Shown: in pieces, positions 1 to 10,814 of the stretch
How positions within the stretch are numbered: the stretch's first letter is position 1
How the letters are laid out: each line of letters opens with the position of its first letter
DNA from: Bradysia coprophila
Taxonomy: Eukaryota; Arthropoda; Insecta; Diptera; Sciaridae
Direction of reading: 5' to 3'
DNA length: 64,000 nucleotides
NCBI RefSeq assembly: GCF_014529535.1
Contig: NW_023503376.1
Span: 4,493,608-4,557,607 of the forward strand
Notes under the pieces: model-generated
Databases searched by the model: none
What the model was told of the DNA's origin: nothing
The model's input: only the letters and a program-made list of their open reading frames with translations
Program-made: the position numbers and the translations under genes

Positions 1-637
1 CCCTTCACACAAGTCAATTCGTAAATCGTTACACTCTGATTCAAACACATATGTTCCAGTGAAGGGGTTCCTCTATTATTAACTTCTTAAAATTTTAAAA
101 TTATAAAAACGAAAGATAAATTTGTCAATCTATTAATTGGGTATAATTTATAGAGTACAAGAATTGAATAGAAATGTTTTTTAGTTATAGGGGAAACCTG
201 TGATTATCAGGTTTATATTTGGGCTGAGACAAATTTACTTATTGTTGTAATTGAGTATTTTAGTTCCCCGAATTGAATACATAGAATCCACTAAATTTGT
301 CTTTGTTCGCAGACAAAAAAAAGGAAATGTTTACGATTTGTCGTTAACGACATGAATTTTTTCTATTTAATTGTGTTAACTCCTCCTCAAAAATGATGGT
401 TCTTTTTTTGGGTCAGCTGTTGACATCAGCAAAAACTAAACCTATTCATGCTTGAGGAGTATATAGACCGATAATTCTGCAACAAGAAATTATTTTATGT
501 ATTTCTCTACTGTCGATGTAGTAAACAAGATCCTCGACTTCGTCTCGAACCATTTACTCCATCTCGAACCGAGATACCGTTTTACATGGAAAACTGCAGT
601 AGTAGTTATTTGTGCCACCGAGTGACAAATGCTTTTT
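1..637. other. No gene seen
   Basis: AT-rich sequence with short open frames only. I see no splice-supported coding sequence and no clear repeat structure apart from T and A runs. Confidence 0.4.
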
Positions 638-1705
638 AGCCCCGTACGAAGTACGAAGGGGCTTATAGGATTACGATGCCGTGTGTAATTGATGGAATTC
701 GAAGCAGACGTAAAGGGCAAAGTGTTTGCCTATGTTCAAAGATAACGAATCCGCAATAAAAATTTTGTCCGTCCGTCCGTCCGTCCGTCTGTCCGTCTGT
801 CCGTCCGTCCGTCTGTCACGTCGATATCTTGAGTAAATCAAATCCGATTTCAAAAAAAAAAAATTCCCTGAAAGATAGTCAAAATAGTGAGGCTAAGTTC
901 GAAGATGGGCGATTTTGGGTCGACCCTTCCGGAGCTGGGGCCCAATAAGTGCCTAACTGTTTTTCGACGATATCTCCAGACATTTAAGCACTACACTTGT
1001 AAGTGATACGTCAAGTGAAAGATATTTACAATACCGATCGACAAAAAAAAAGTTTATGGAAATTGGATGACCGACTCGTGAGTTAGACCCCTTGGTGTGA
1101 ACTAGGTACAGGGCGGCAAGCCGTTTTTGCTTGTAGGTTGGCCAAATTTGAACGTATTTAGATGGATTTTGCTTTATTAGATAGGTACCGTACCAATCAG
1201 GGAAAAAAAAGTTTATGAAATTCAATTCACCGGACCGTGAGCTAGGTCTCTTGGAGTGAGCTTATATGTGGCTACTCGGCCGTACAGTGAAGGTGGTGTT
1301 TTTTGTTAATATCTCGAGTAAACTTTGACCGAATTTCAATTTTTTTTTGTTTGAAAGGTACTAACGAATGTAAAGCAGCCGTACTACTTTCCACCTCCTA
1401 ACAAAATGGCCGTCGGCCGCCATTTTGGATTTTTGTAAAATCAATATAAATCGGTGAAAATGATACTTACTTAATTTTAGGTCAATTCGAAATTTGTGTT
1501 ACATTTGAAAGGAACGTCGTACGGGGCTTCGTAATTGCGCTATGCGCAATTTTTAAGACGTACACATTTCATAAGAATTTTACTTTACCGACGTTTACGG
1601 GCGCAGTAGGCTTACGGTAAGAGTAGGGCTACGGACGAACTAGGGTCACGTACGCAATAGATGTACGGGTTTGTACGGGGCTCAGTCGCAGCAAACGCTC
1701 CGACT
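638..1705 (+). repeat. Dispersed repeat with GTACGGGGCT ends, copy a
   Basis: The left end reads AGCCCCGTACGAAGTACGAA and the right end contains GTACGGGGCTCAGTCGCAG. Reverse-complement relatives lie at 10815-12233 and 16660-17795, and a shorter one at 43915-44660. A TCCG/TCTG microsatellite sits at about 765-817, and a CGGCCGCCATTTTG segment at about 1413. No long frame is present. It is probably a non-autonomous mobile element, but no target-site duplication was identified. Confidence 0.65.
765..817 (+). repeat. (TCCG)n/(TCTG)n microsatellite
   Basis: Uninterrupted tetranucleotide run of GTCC/GTCT units inside the dispersed repeat. Shorter forms of the same run occur at about 2946-2985, 12070-12089, 17637-17662 and 26768-26800, always inside repeats. 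Confidence 0.85.
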
Positions 1706-1811
1706 GTTCTGACGGCTCGTTTACAACGTTTTTCTCAATACAGTCATTGAAAGTTTCCATTTCCATTTGTCACTCAGTTGAGAAAATATCTATTCACGCT
1801 TCAATGCCGAC

Positions 1812-2030
1812 TGTTACCCTGTCGCAGACGGCAAGCATATTAACAGTTTTACTATCTGATCTATTACTTCATTTGATCATTTGATTTTCAGAGATTGATT
1901 TCAGAAATCTCTTACTTCATTTGTTTTTAACATGCTTTTTGCAATATAAGACTTCAATAGTCAGAGCTTGTCGTTTATTATTGCTGTAATTGTCGATAAC
2001 AGATGACAGCCGTCTAACAGGTTAAGCTAG
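1812..2030 (-). repeat. Dispersed ~215-bp element, copy 1
   Basis: It begins near GTCGCAGACGGCAAGCATAT and ends near CAGCCGTCTAACAGGTTAA. Related copies lie at 14107-14275 (partial), 19340-19559, 37156-37368 and 54337-54541, with a weak partial near 51990-52075. Ends of the form AACCTGTTACAGACG and CGTCTGTCACAGGTTAA are inverted. No coding capacity; MITE-like. Confidence 0.7.
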
Positions 2031-2032
2031 TG

Positions 2033-3204
2033 ATCAATTTCTACCGACCAGATCTTGATTACATTCTCTGAAATTTCATTTTGAAATGATCAGTTTAATG
2101 GGATGCCGATATTCTATTCAGGCTCTAACACACTTGATTTTCTCACTGCTAGGATCCTTCATCAATTCATCATGCTCTTTTGAAAAGCAAAGAAAAACGG
2201 GTATAGAATTGAGATCATGTAATAGATGGATATCTCCAGCAGTGGTGTAATGTAATGACGAGAAACGTGTGACTTCGAGACCTCTCACATGTTAAAAAAG
2301 ACTGGTCTTAGGTACGAAATGTATTATTAATACGTGACCTCAGTTTTGCCTCAGACCTACAAAATTCACGCTTAAGCTGACCTTTTTGTCCTTAGTTTCT
2401 TTTTCTCCAAGGTTCTGAAAGAACTAGTTAAGACACTTCTCAGTTGATCACGAAGGCACACAAATTTTGACAAATAGATGCTTTTTGTTGAACCATAGTA
2501 CTGAACCAAACACTAGAACAGATTTCTTTAACGGATTTGGCCTCTCTAATATGACCTGCCACAAAATAAACAACATTTTTCGAACCGCCGCAAGTATAAA
2601 TTTAATAAGAGCCCCTAAAGTGGCAAAAATTTAAATTTTTTTAAATTCGTTGGCAAATGGTGTTGAAGGCGTAGAGTTTTCGTTTTTGTGTGAATTTTGG
2701 TGATCCGATGCGAAGCCGAGGCCAACAAACACACGAAAACGGTACTTTTCATTTTTCTTTCTGAGTTAGATACAGTGAACGACATCTCAAATGTCTCACT
2801 GTCATTAGACTCGCACGATACGAAGTAAATCGTGAGAGTCTTTATGTTTTGCCCACCGTCGTGTAAGTAAGTGAAATAATCGAAAACGGCCTATATCGTA
2901 GTGGGCAATTATTATCAGTATGATATTATAAGACGATTGAGCCATGTCCGTCCGTTCGTCCGTCCGTCTGTCTGTCCGTGTGTCGTAACTTTCAAAAAAG
3001 ATGAAAGGACTGTTGAATCGACACACTCAAACTATGCAAACTTTTGGTCCCGATCTAATTGAATCTGCCCATCTACAATTATCACTTGAGTCTGGTAAAT
3101 TGATAGAGGGTGAGCCTTTTCGATCAGAACTCAAATATTAGTATCTGAAAGTGGCCAGCAGTATGCCTCAACGAAGATGTTCACCGGACGAAGGCTGCGT
3201 AAAT
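2033..3204. other. No gene seen
   Basis: Repeat-derived and AT-rich sequence. It includes a TCCG-type microsatellite at 2946-2985. Open frames are short and lack splice context. Confidence 0.4.
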
Positions 3205-3725
3205 TGCTGTAAATTTCTGTAATAAATTCAATTACGCAATGTGTGGAAATATTGCGAAATCAGGTGTGATAGTTAACTTTCAATAGTTGATCATCAAATG
3301 TCGAACAATCTAGTAGCTAGCGTATCGTACATTTCAATCAGTCGATTCATGACGCTCGTCCAGTTAACAACTCCGCTATAACATTCTCCCTCAAATTGAT
3401 AGTCAACTATCAATAGTTGATAGTTGAGAGAGAATGTTTTAACGGTGATGTTAACTCGAGAGTCACGAATTGACTGACTAAAATGTATGATCCGCTCGTC
3501 CAGTTAACATCTCCACTAAAACATTCTCCCTCAACTCAATAGTTGATAGTTGAGAGAGAATGTTTTAGCGGAGGATGTTAACAAGACGAGCGTTACGACT
3601 TGATTGATTAAAATGTATGATCCGCTAGCCCTATAGGGCTCGACATTTGACAGTTGACTATTATGTGATTTCACAATTTTACCATAACTTTCGTAATTGA
3701 ATTTATGTAATAAGGACTACTGCGA
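3205..3725. repeat. Nested palindrome
   Basis: Two adjacent hairpins, about 3357-3465 and 3497-3590, each have arms of the form GTTAACATCTCC..AACATTCTCCCTCAAC. They sit inside a wider inverted repeat: ACGCAATGTGTGGAAATATTG and GCTAGCGTATCGTACATTT on the left face similar reversed text at 3605-3720. It probably arose as a foldback element inserted into another or duplicated in place. Confidence 0.65.
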
Positions 3726-4205
3726 TTGTGGCGATTGTAATAGCAATTACACTCAACTACGAAATGAGTGGAAATATTGCGAAAAATGTAGTTTAGGAAC
3801 GTGCGAGTCTATTGCTAACGCGCCTGCCGCGTCAATCTCCTCTTGTTTTTTTCAGAGAATGTCATTGTGAATTTGCAATGCCACAATAAAATTCTCAGAA
3901 AAATTTGACAGTGAGACATTTGAGATGTCGTTCACTGTACAAACTACAAAATAAGAAATGTTTTACAGAACTAGTGCTGTAAAATATACGAAAATCTATA
4001 ACACCACTCTCGATGATGTCATGGGTTTTACTACTAATATAACAATCGCTCGTTTTTTGTGTAGAATATAATATCCACCTACCTACATATGTGTAGAGTA
4101 AACAATGTGTTGAGTATACGTGCAATGGAATTATAATTAAATGTTCAATTTATCGCTGGGGTGAACGAATGTCCTTTTTAATTATAAACCGAAATACAAA
4201 CCACG
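3726..4205. other. No gene seen
   Basis: No coding signal or strong repeat structure recognised. Confidence 0.35.
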
Positions 4206-4367
4206 ATGTCGGTTTCATTGTTTGTTAATAATTTAACCCCAAAGGTTCAACATGCAAAGAAAATAGAAATTTACAATCGCTGGACTCTACTTTATGATTG
4301 GCTGAATGGAAGAGGCGGATTGAAAGAATGGCCATGTCTCGAATTAGAGGCAAGGGTTGGAGGGACA
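4206..4367 (+). CDS. Small ORF, possible upstream exon of the YqaJ-like gene
   Basis: An ATG-initiated frame of 53 codons runs to a TGA at 4365-4367. Its composition is protein-like (aromatic- and lysine-rich, with TLLYDWLNGRGG near the middle). It ends 160 bases before the YqaJ-like gene on the same strand and could be an upstream exon, or decayed transposon code. No good donor site was found, so this is a weak call. Confidence 0.2.
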
Positions 4368-4527
4368 TGACACGATTTTTTTTTTCAAAAATGAATTTCT
4401 GGTCTTTACTTGTTCGTAAATTATGGAAAGTTTTAGGGTGGCATGAAGAGTAAAAAAAAAAACTTATCTGATAAGCAGTCTTTTATCGGCACCGATCTGC
4501 TCAGTATCATCTTGTATTTTTTACATA

Positions 4528-5656
4528 ATGGCTCAATTCAAAAAAATGATAATTTTAAATAAAGATTTGCGAATCTCGTCTGACCTAAGCAACAGTTATA
4601 GAACCGAAACACCAAAGTCATTATTGAACGCAAACGTTTCTGCATCGGCATCATCTGTATCGGTTTTTCTAATAACCGTTCCTACATTACCTACCAGACC
4701 ATCTAGTCTGGTTGCTTTACCTACTCAACTGCAGCGTTTAGAGGTTGCATTTCTAATCTAGTCGACAAATCAACTTAAAATGTATCACGGATTTTTCTCC
4801 ACAGTTCCAAACACATACAACATACAATCACGTCGCTAGTGATATTGAAGATATTGAAGATGTACTGCCTCGGGCCGCAAAGCTTTTCATGGTAAATTAC
4901 TATTTCAAAGTCGAATACAAGCATCGGAGCAAAGAGGAACTTTTAAAAATTGCCGACACCATTGAGATCAACTTGACCATCGATGACGTCCGATTCATTG
5001 AACAGATCACAAAAGATCGGAACAATTGGTATTGGGAAAAGTTTCGAGCTGGTAGAGTAACGTCTTCACAATTCAAATCCGTTTGTGAAGCCAACCCTTC
5101 TGCTCCGGATTTGCAACTTTTGACGGAAATTTGTTATCCAGAAAAATGTGTTCGTGTTCCAGGTGCCCCTGAAACCGATCGTGTGGCTACGTTATCATTC
5201 ATTTCTCAAATGGAAAAACTTCACGCAAATTTCAATTATGAAAAAGTCGGTCTGATTCTCAATCAAAAATATCCATACTTTGCTGCCACTCCCGGTGGCC
5301 TGTGTTCGTGTGACTGTTGCGGGCAGTATGTGGTTGAAATAAAATGTCCGTTTGGCAGCACGAAAAATGTGTCGATTGAAAATTTAATGCAAATGAAAGA
5401 TTCGTTTATGGAAATGAAGAACGGAGCTCATTGTCTTCGGAAAGACCATCGATACTATTATGAGTTGCAGATGCAAATGGCGCTATGTGATACCAAGTTC
5501 GCCTGGTTTTATATCTGGTCCACGCGATTTCGTATCACAAATAGAATCTGGTTTAATTCGAAATTTTGGGAAGAAAATAGTCGCCAGGCGCTTTATTTTG
5601 CAAAGAAAGTGTTAAGCGTTGAACTAATGAACAGCTATTTTACCCATACGTATTAG
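4528..5656 (+). CDS. YqaJ-like viral-recombinase/exonuclease domain protein
   Basis: Proposed CDS join(4528..4743,4805..5656), 355 aa. The 61-base intron is inferred from a weak donor (GAG|GTTGCA), a good acceptor (TTTTTCTCCACAG) and matching phase 0. The C-terminal 255 aa carry the YqaJ/lambda-exonuclease-like layout: GRVTSSQF near the start, then FAATPGGL, a Cys cluster (CSCDCCG), VVEIKCPF and YYELQMQMAL. Family members are PD-(D/E)xK nucleases that resect or cut DNA; in animals many belong to mobile elements. Here the expected SPDG motif reads TPGG, so the first metal-binding Asp is missing while Glu and Lys of EIK remain, suggesting a dead or altered nuclease. The N-terminal 70 residues are Ser/Thr-rich and unrecognised. 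The start at 4528 is the first ATG of an open frame and is uncertain. Confidence 0.72.
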
Positions 5657-5960
5657 CGCTGGATTGTATTTAAGTTTTAATGTTGTAATTGCTGTCGTAG
5701 TTTTGTTGTGAAGATATTGAGCCACTAAATATAATGTATGCAAATTCGTTCGGATGTGTTATTCTAGTCTCAGATATTGTGAAAGTAAAAGTGTATTGAT
5801 TGAGAAAATAAAACTGAAAACATGTGGCTAAAGACGACACATCACAACTCAATATTTGTGATGTATTCCATATCATTTCGTAACATTCTTCGGATCGGTG
5901 TATTACATACAGCACACAAATTTTCATCGTTTTGCTGTTGCTTCACGACCTGCGACTTGT

Positions 5961-6097
5961 GTTACACAAATCTAAGGATGTTGGTAATATTCACAGACCT
6001 TTACCGCGTAAGCCACTATACATCCATGATGTTGATTCGCGTTGACTTGCGCGGTAAAGGTCTGAGGATATTATCAACATCCTTAGATTTGTGTAAC
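5961..6097. repeat. 137-bp inverted repeat
   Basis: The left arm 5961-6007 (GTTACACAAATCTAAGGATG...) pairs with the right arm 6050-6097 (...CATCCTTAGATTTGTGTAAC). The loop is about 42 bases and there are few mismatches. Confidence 0.85.
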
Positions 6098-6319
6098 GCA
6101 TTCTTGTTTCAGCTTTCTAATGATACCTCTCAAGCGTGAGTAGTAGTAGTTCCTGTTACGGCTAGTGGAACAGGACAGAATTGTTACTACTCACGCATAT
6201 GAGCACCCTCCAAAGTTTTACTATTTCAATATAAATAACTATTCTGCAACTGCGCTGCGAAAAGTGAACTTTTTCATGCCTACTTTGAATAGCATAATGG
6301 GGGTCTTTTTTTCACTTGT

Positions 6320-6380
6320 TCCGAAAAGTCTTTTTGCAACTAGTGGTGAAAAGTCTTTTCGCAACTAGTGGTGAAAAGTG
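6320..6380 (+). repeat. Short tandem duplication
   Basis: The unit GCAACTAGTGGTGAAAAGT occurs twice in succession, joined by CTTTTC. No gene is associated with it. Confidence 0.8.
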
Positions 6381-6395
6381 AAATAAATGAAAAAT

Positions 6396-6765
6396 CTATT
6401 TAAGACAAACGCAGTCCTTTGCACACAAAATATCCGACTTCTTTGAAACATGTCCAATGTTTTTACGTTTCACAAATGCATGTAGACTCGCGAACTTGCT
6501 GATATCCACATTCCGATTTAAGAATATCGTCGCCTTCAATTTCGAATACAAGCTCCACAATGTTGAGGGCTTCATGGCTTTGCTTTTCTCGTTGAAATAA
6601 CATTGCAAAACCTTCTCGCACACAGAGTCGGTTTTCTTACTCTCGCACCATTCAACAAATTTTTTTGTACGCGGTCTCGTATAATTCTTTCGATTTCGTG
6701 GGTATAATGGCTTCCGCAGCACCGTTTTCAATATCGGAACAAAATTCGTCACTGGAAACACTCAT
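6396..6765 (-). pseudogene. Tyrosine-recombinase-type N-terminal domain, frameshifted
   Basis: Reading from an ATG at 6765, one frame gives MSVSSDEFCSDIENG...SKELYETAYKK. It must then shift by one base in a run of seven A (minus strand, about 6660-6666) to enter the frame FVEWCESKK...CYFNEKSKAMKPSTLWSLYSKL, which continues to a stop at 6396. The joined region resembles the SAM-like core-binding half found in front of tyrosine recombinase (Crypton-like) catalytic domains in arthropods; this is recalled, not searched. No catalytic R-HxxR-Y half follows, so this is a fragment. Without the shift, either frame alone is shorter. The neighbouring YqaJ-like gene also suggests mobile-element origin. 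One A more or less could also be a sequencing error. Confidence 0.5.
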
Positions 6766-6920
6766 TGACTTATTTACAACTTGACTTATTTAAACGAAAT
6801 GTCTTGCAGTAGTTTTATGATCATAGTCCTCTTTGATTGAATGATTGAAAAAGTGTTGCAAGTGTTTTTTGTTGCAGAAATACTTTCTTGTGGAGTTTCT
6901 GCTGTGTTTTCATTGCAAAG

Positions 6921-7101
6921 CAGGGCTTACTTTAGAGAATTAAAATTCTGAAAATTCCGAAAATTCTGAAAAAGTTCCGAAAAATTCTGAAAAAATTCCT
7001 AACAATTCCGAAATATTTTTTAGGAATTTTTTCAGAATTTTTCGGAACTTTTTCAGAATTTTCGGAATTTTCAGAATTTTAATTCTCTAAAGTAAGTCCT
7101 G
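6921..7101. mobile_element. 181-bp palindromic MITE, hAT-like
   Basis: Almost entirely an inverted repeat, with ends CAGGGCTTACTTTAGAGAAT and its complement. It is flanked by an exact 8-bp duplication, TTGCAAAG, at 6913-6920 and 7102-7109. An 8-bp duplication with T at position 2 and A at position 7, plus a CAGG terminus, fits hAT transposition. No coding capacity. Confidence 0.85.
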
Positions 7102-7207
7102 TTGCAAAGACGCATATTAAGTGCAAATTTAGCTTATATTATCTAAAATTAGTATACGCGAATATATCTTAAGATCATTTGGAGACTCAAGCGGTTTATA
7201 TGGAAAT

Positions 7208-7458
7208 TATATGTGACAGTTGGGATCGAAAGTCGGTCTATTACACCTGTCAAAGTGACGTTTTAAACGTCAAACTAAAATTTGTATGTCAAATAGCTAC
7301 GAAGTGGCTTATTTTTCCTCAATTCTATCAGTGGAATAAACTTATAGAAAAATAAACGATTTTGTGTTTATTTGGCTAAAATTTTTTGATTTGACGTTTA
7401 AAACGTCACTTCGACAGATGAAATAGACCGACTTTTGATCCCAACTGTCACATATGAT
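7208..7458. repeat. Inverted repeat with ~70-bp arms
   Basis: The left arm 7208-7280 includes GTGACAGTTGGGATC and GACGTTTTAAACGTC; the right arm 7388-7458 is its near-complement. The spacer is about 107 bases. A second, smaller inverted pair (GGTTGTTTTCGTCAC / GTGACGAAAACAACC) follows at about 7549-7613. Confidence 0.8.
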
Positions 7459-7869
7459 AAAAGCAATTTGTCTGTAGAATTTGCATTCCAAAAGTTCACT
7501 TTTCGCGCTTGTTGCAGAAAACGTTGTATGCAACACGTTGCGAAAACTGGTTGTTTTCGTCACACGATGTGATTATCTCAAAATAAACTCAAATCTAGTG
7601 ACGAAAACAACCACTTTTCGTAACTTGTTGCATAAATAACTATTTTTACATGACCTCAACGATCCAATGATACTATGGTCGGTCATGTGCCTCGTCACCT
7701 GTGGGAGAAAAACAAGTAAGAAAATTGCAATTTTCAGATTTCGGTGGCAGGAAAAAAAATGTTGAAAGTGGTTTTGGACTCGAGGGTTCAATTCCTGTCC
7801 AGGCAGATAAAAATGATTTCACTAAAAAATCGGGCCGATTTCGGTAAGTTGTTTTTCAAAATAATCCCT

Positions 7870-7998
7870 TAAGGGGCCATTCAAATAGTGCGCACGCTTG
7901 AAATTGGAGCTTTTTATATGGAAAATCGCGTGCGAAACGGGGGAAGGGGGTCAAAAAATGACCGCACACTGCTTGCGCACTTTATGAATGGCCCCTAA
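7870..7998. mobile_element. ~130-bp TIR element (MITE)
   Basis: The ends AGGGGCCATTCAAATAGTGC and GCACTTTATGAATGGCCCCT are inverted. The interior has no frame. No clear target duplication beyond TA/TT. Confidence 0.7.
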
Positions 7999-8324
7999 TA
8001 CGTTTTATGCGCATTATGACTGTATTAAACTCATATAAACACGTATAAGGCAGTGAAGTTGTATGAATGGATGCGCATATTCTGTTTTTTTTTGCAAAGT
8101 CCAGGCGCCAAGAGGATGAATACTTCCTCTTGTAAAAGAACACATATGTACAAGAAAGACTAACGAGACTGAAGAGTGCCAGAAATCGACAAAATGTCTA
8201 GTTGTTATCTGAACAAATTTCAATACTCATTTAGTAAGTCCACCACTTACTCTACCCTAAATCCATTATTACACGAAATGACTTCGTGACTACATGCAAG
8301 TGTTTAAGGCATTTTAAAGTCAAA

Positions 8325-8355
8325 TGATAAAACCAGCTTCGCCTCTGATTCATTT
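8325..8355 (+). promoter_or_regulatory. Candidate core promoter of peroxidase-like gene 1
   Basis: TGATAAAACC (8325-8334) lies about 25 bases before TCATTT (8350-8355), which fits the arthropod initiator TCAKT. The ATG follows at 8377, leaving a roughly 25-base leader. Sequence inference only. Confidence 0.35.
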
Positions 8356-8376
8356 GCACAACGACAACGCATTAAA

Positions 8377-10637
8377 ATGTCGTTCCCATCTGTGTTCACT
8401 AAATTATCTATCCTGTTGGCATATTTGAATCACGTCAAAGGAACACGTTCATATACCCAACCGTCGTCCTATGACGACAATACTCTTACCATATCCGATG
8501 ACTACATGTATTCAATTTCTTACGACACGTACCGTACTGATTGCCATCGGTTTGTGTCACAGCCACCAACCATATCGGATACACTTATGGATCATGCGTT
8601 AAATGCTTCGATCAGTCGAACCGATCGCTACATTGCACTCGATATTGTAGCATCGGGAAATACGCCTAAACCGAAACAATTCAAGCAGATGGATCGTAAC
8701 AATTACTATTTTGAGTCGGTTACCAGATATGTTCAGCAGACAGCCTGTACATCGAAGAAAACTACAACCATCGACTTGTCGACGTTGCAAATAGAAAAGT
8801 TCAGAAAATACATGAAGGAAGATGTGACTAAGGTCGCCTGTGAGGCCGGTCACATTAAATATCCTAAATGTTCGGGCAGCAATAAATACAGATCTTTCGA
8901 TGGAACCTGCAACAATCTGGAGCGACCATTAGATGGAAGAGCACTGGACTGTATGTTACGCTTATTGCCGCCTGACTACAAAGATGGAATTAGTAAATTC
9001 AGAACATCAGTGGATGGTTCACCGTTACCTAATGCGAGAGTTCTATCCACACATCTACTGGGTGACGATAACCGCAGGTAACAGTGGATCATATTTGTGT
9101 GAAAAGTTCAATTAACACGTTGTCGCCTTTCAGGCCATTTTCGCCTGAATTTAGTGACTTTCACTCATTTTTGGGAGAATTCGTTATCAGTGACAATGGC
9201 ATGACTGCGAACCATGATACTGGAATAGGAAAACTTGCATCATGTGACCATGAAAATACTCAACGGGTTAATCATCCACAATGCGCCGGTATTCCGATAC
9301 CACAAAATGACACTATGCATCGACTATATCCAAATCAGACATGTATTCCATTCACGAGGACAATACCGTGTGCTCGATGTAGACTTGGACCGCGAATGGT
9401 GTCTAGTTCAGTAACAGCAGCACAGGACTTAAATTCAGTGTACGGAGTGAGTACAGAAATGTCGAATGCTAGAAGAACAATGGTAGGCGGTCGCCTAAAG
9501 TCGCAAATAATAAAAGGCCACGAAATATTTGCTGTGGAAAGGTTCAACACCACCGGTAGATTTCGTTGTTTTGAAGGGGAATGTGAGCTTTCGCCTTTCG
9601 ACGGTAGAAACACTCAATTGCCAACAGGGCAAATGTTCGCCTTGTTATTCCACAGGAATCATAATTGGCACGCACGAAGGATAGCGAAAATGAAACCGGA
9701 TTGGCACAATGAGCAAATATTTCAAGAAGCGAGACGTTGGAACGTCGCTGAATATCAGCACTGTATTTTCAATGAATACGTGAAAACAATCATCGGGTCT
9801 GCCTTGATGGGTAAATTTAAGATTCAACCGAAGCCAGTTGGCCAGTTCAGCACTTACAAGCCAGATATAGCATTAAAGACCGTCGTAGAGTTTCAATCGA
9901 CAGCTGGCCGAAGTGGCCACGTTACCTTAGACGAAGACATAAATATAACCGATCCAAAGACCGGGAAAAAGTCAAAAGTTAATTTTTTGGATGCGGCGAA
10001 AACCGAAAATATTTTCTACGAAGGTCAAGTGGATGGTGTCTTTTTGGCGCAAATTTCCAGACCATCGTTTGAAACGACACCAAGTGTTCCATTCAAAACA
10101 TTTTTGTTTAACCAACCTGGGCGAACATTCGGCTTAGATCTAGGTGCATTGGACATTCATCGTCAGCGTGATCACGGAATTCCCGGCTACATTTACTACC
10201 TTAAATACTGTCACAATGTGGCCGTTCAACGCTGGGATGATTTGAAGCAATTCATTGATCCTGGAAACATTGCAAAGCTGAAGAAATATTATAAATACGT
10301 TGAAGACATTGATTTGTACATCGCTGGACCTTTCGAACGTAAACTGTCTGATGATCTAGTCGGACCCACATTCGGTTGTATTATTGCCACACAGTTTCAC
10401 AATGTCAAGTATGGCGACCGTTTTTTCTACGAGCACGGAAACCAAGTAGGGTCGTTCAGCATTAAGCAGTTGAATGAAATCAAAAGGAAGACAAGCCTAG
10501 CGAGTATTTTGTGCAAAACTACGAAATTGGGGAGGGTATCACGGGATCCGCTGAGATTGTTATCGAAGACCAATCCGCTTGTGGATTGTTCACAATTTGA
10601 CTACATAGATTACCAATTGAATGTCGGTAGCAAATAG
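8377..10637 (+). CDS. Secreted haem-peroxidase-like protein 1
   Basis: CDS join(8377..9077,9134..10637), 734 aa. The intron is 56 bases, phase 2, and is at the same place as in the paralogue at 48344. Residues 1-23 look like a signal peptide. Animal haem peroxidase family: near residue 174 FDGTCNNL, then RLLPPDYKDG, CARCRLGPR, DLNSVYG, FHRNHN near 406, GRSGHV near 492 (the proximal-His motif) and HRQRDHG near 577. The usual distal-His motif DHD is not seen: the aligned stretch reads GEFVISDNGMT. The haem-linking Glu (RxxE) is replaced in GRNTQLP, and the PGYN Asn is Ile (PGYIYY). The fold seems kept but ordinary peroxidase chemistry is doubtful. Likely extracellular. The gene is followed by a convergent TIL gene. 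Confidence 0.92.
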
Positions 10638-10814
10638 TAGTATATGCTTCTCCTTTTTGACTCTTGCCATTCCGATTACAAAAAGTCTTGAAATTGATTC
10701 TTGAAATTCTCGTAAATTCTTGAAAGTTATTCAAACAAATTTCTTGAAAATAGTCCCTGATCCGGGACGCACAGCGTATACACTGTTGAAGAACCGTAAT
10801 CACAATCATAACGA
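10638..10814. other. Short spacer after peroxidase-like gene 1
   Basis: AT-rich with TTCTTGAAATT direct repeats. No AATAAA was seen close to the stop codon, so the 3' end of this transcript is unclear and may run into the repeat that begins at about 10815. Confidence 0.3.

Noticed and set aside
765-817. Tetranucleotide run as CRISPR-like array
   Set aside because: No spacers; a simple microsatellite in a eukaryotic repeat.
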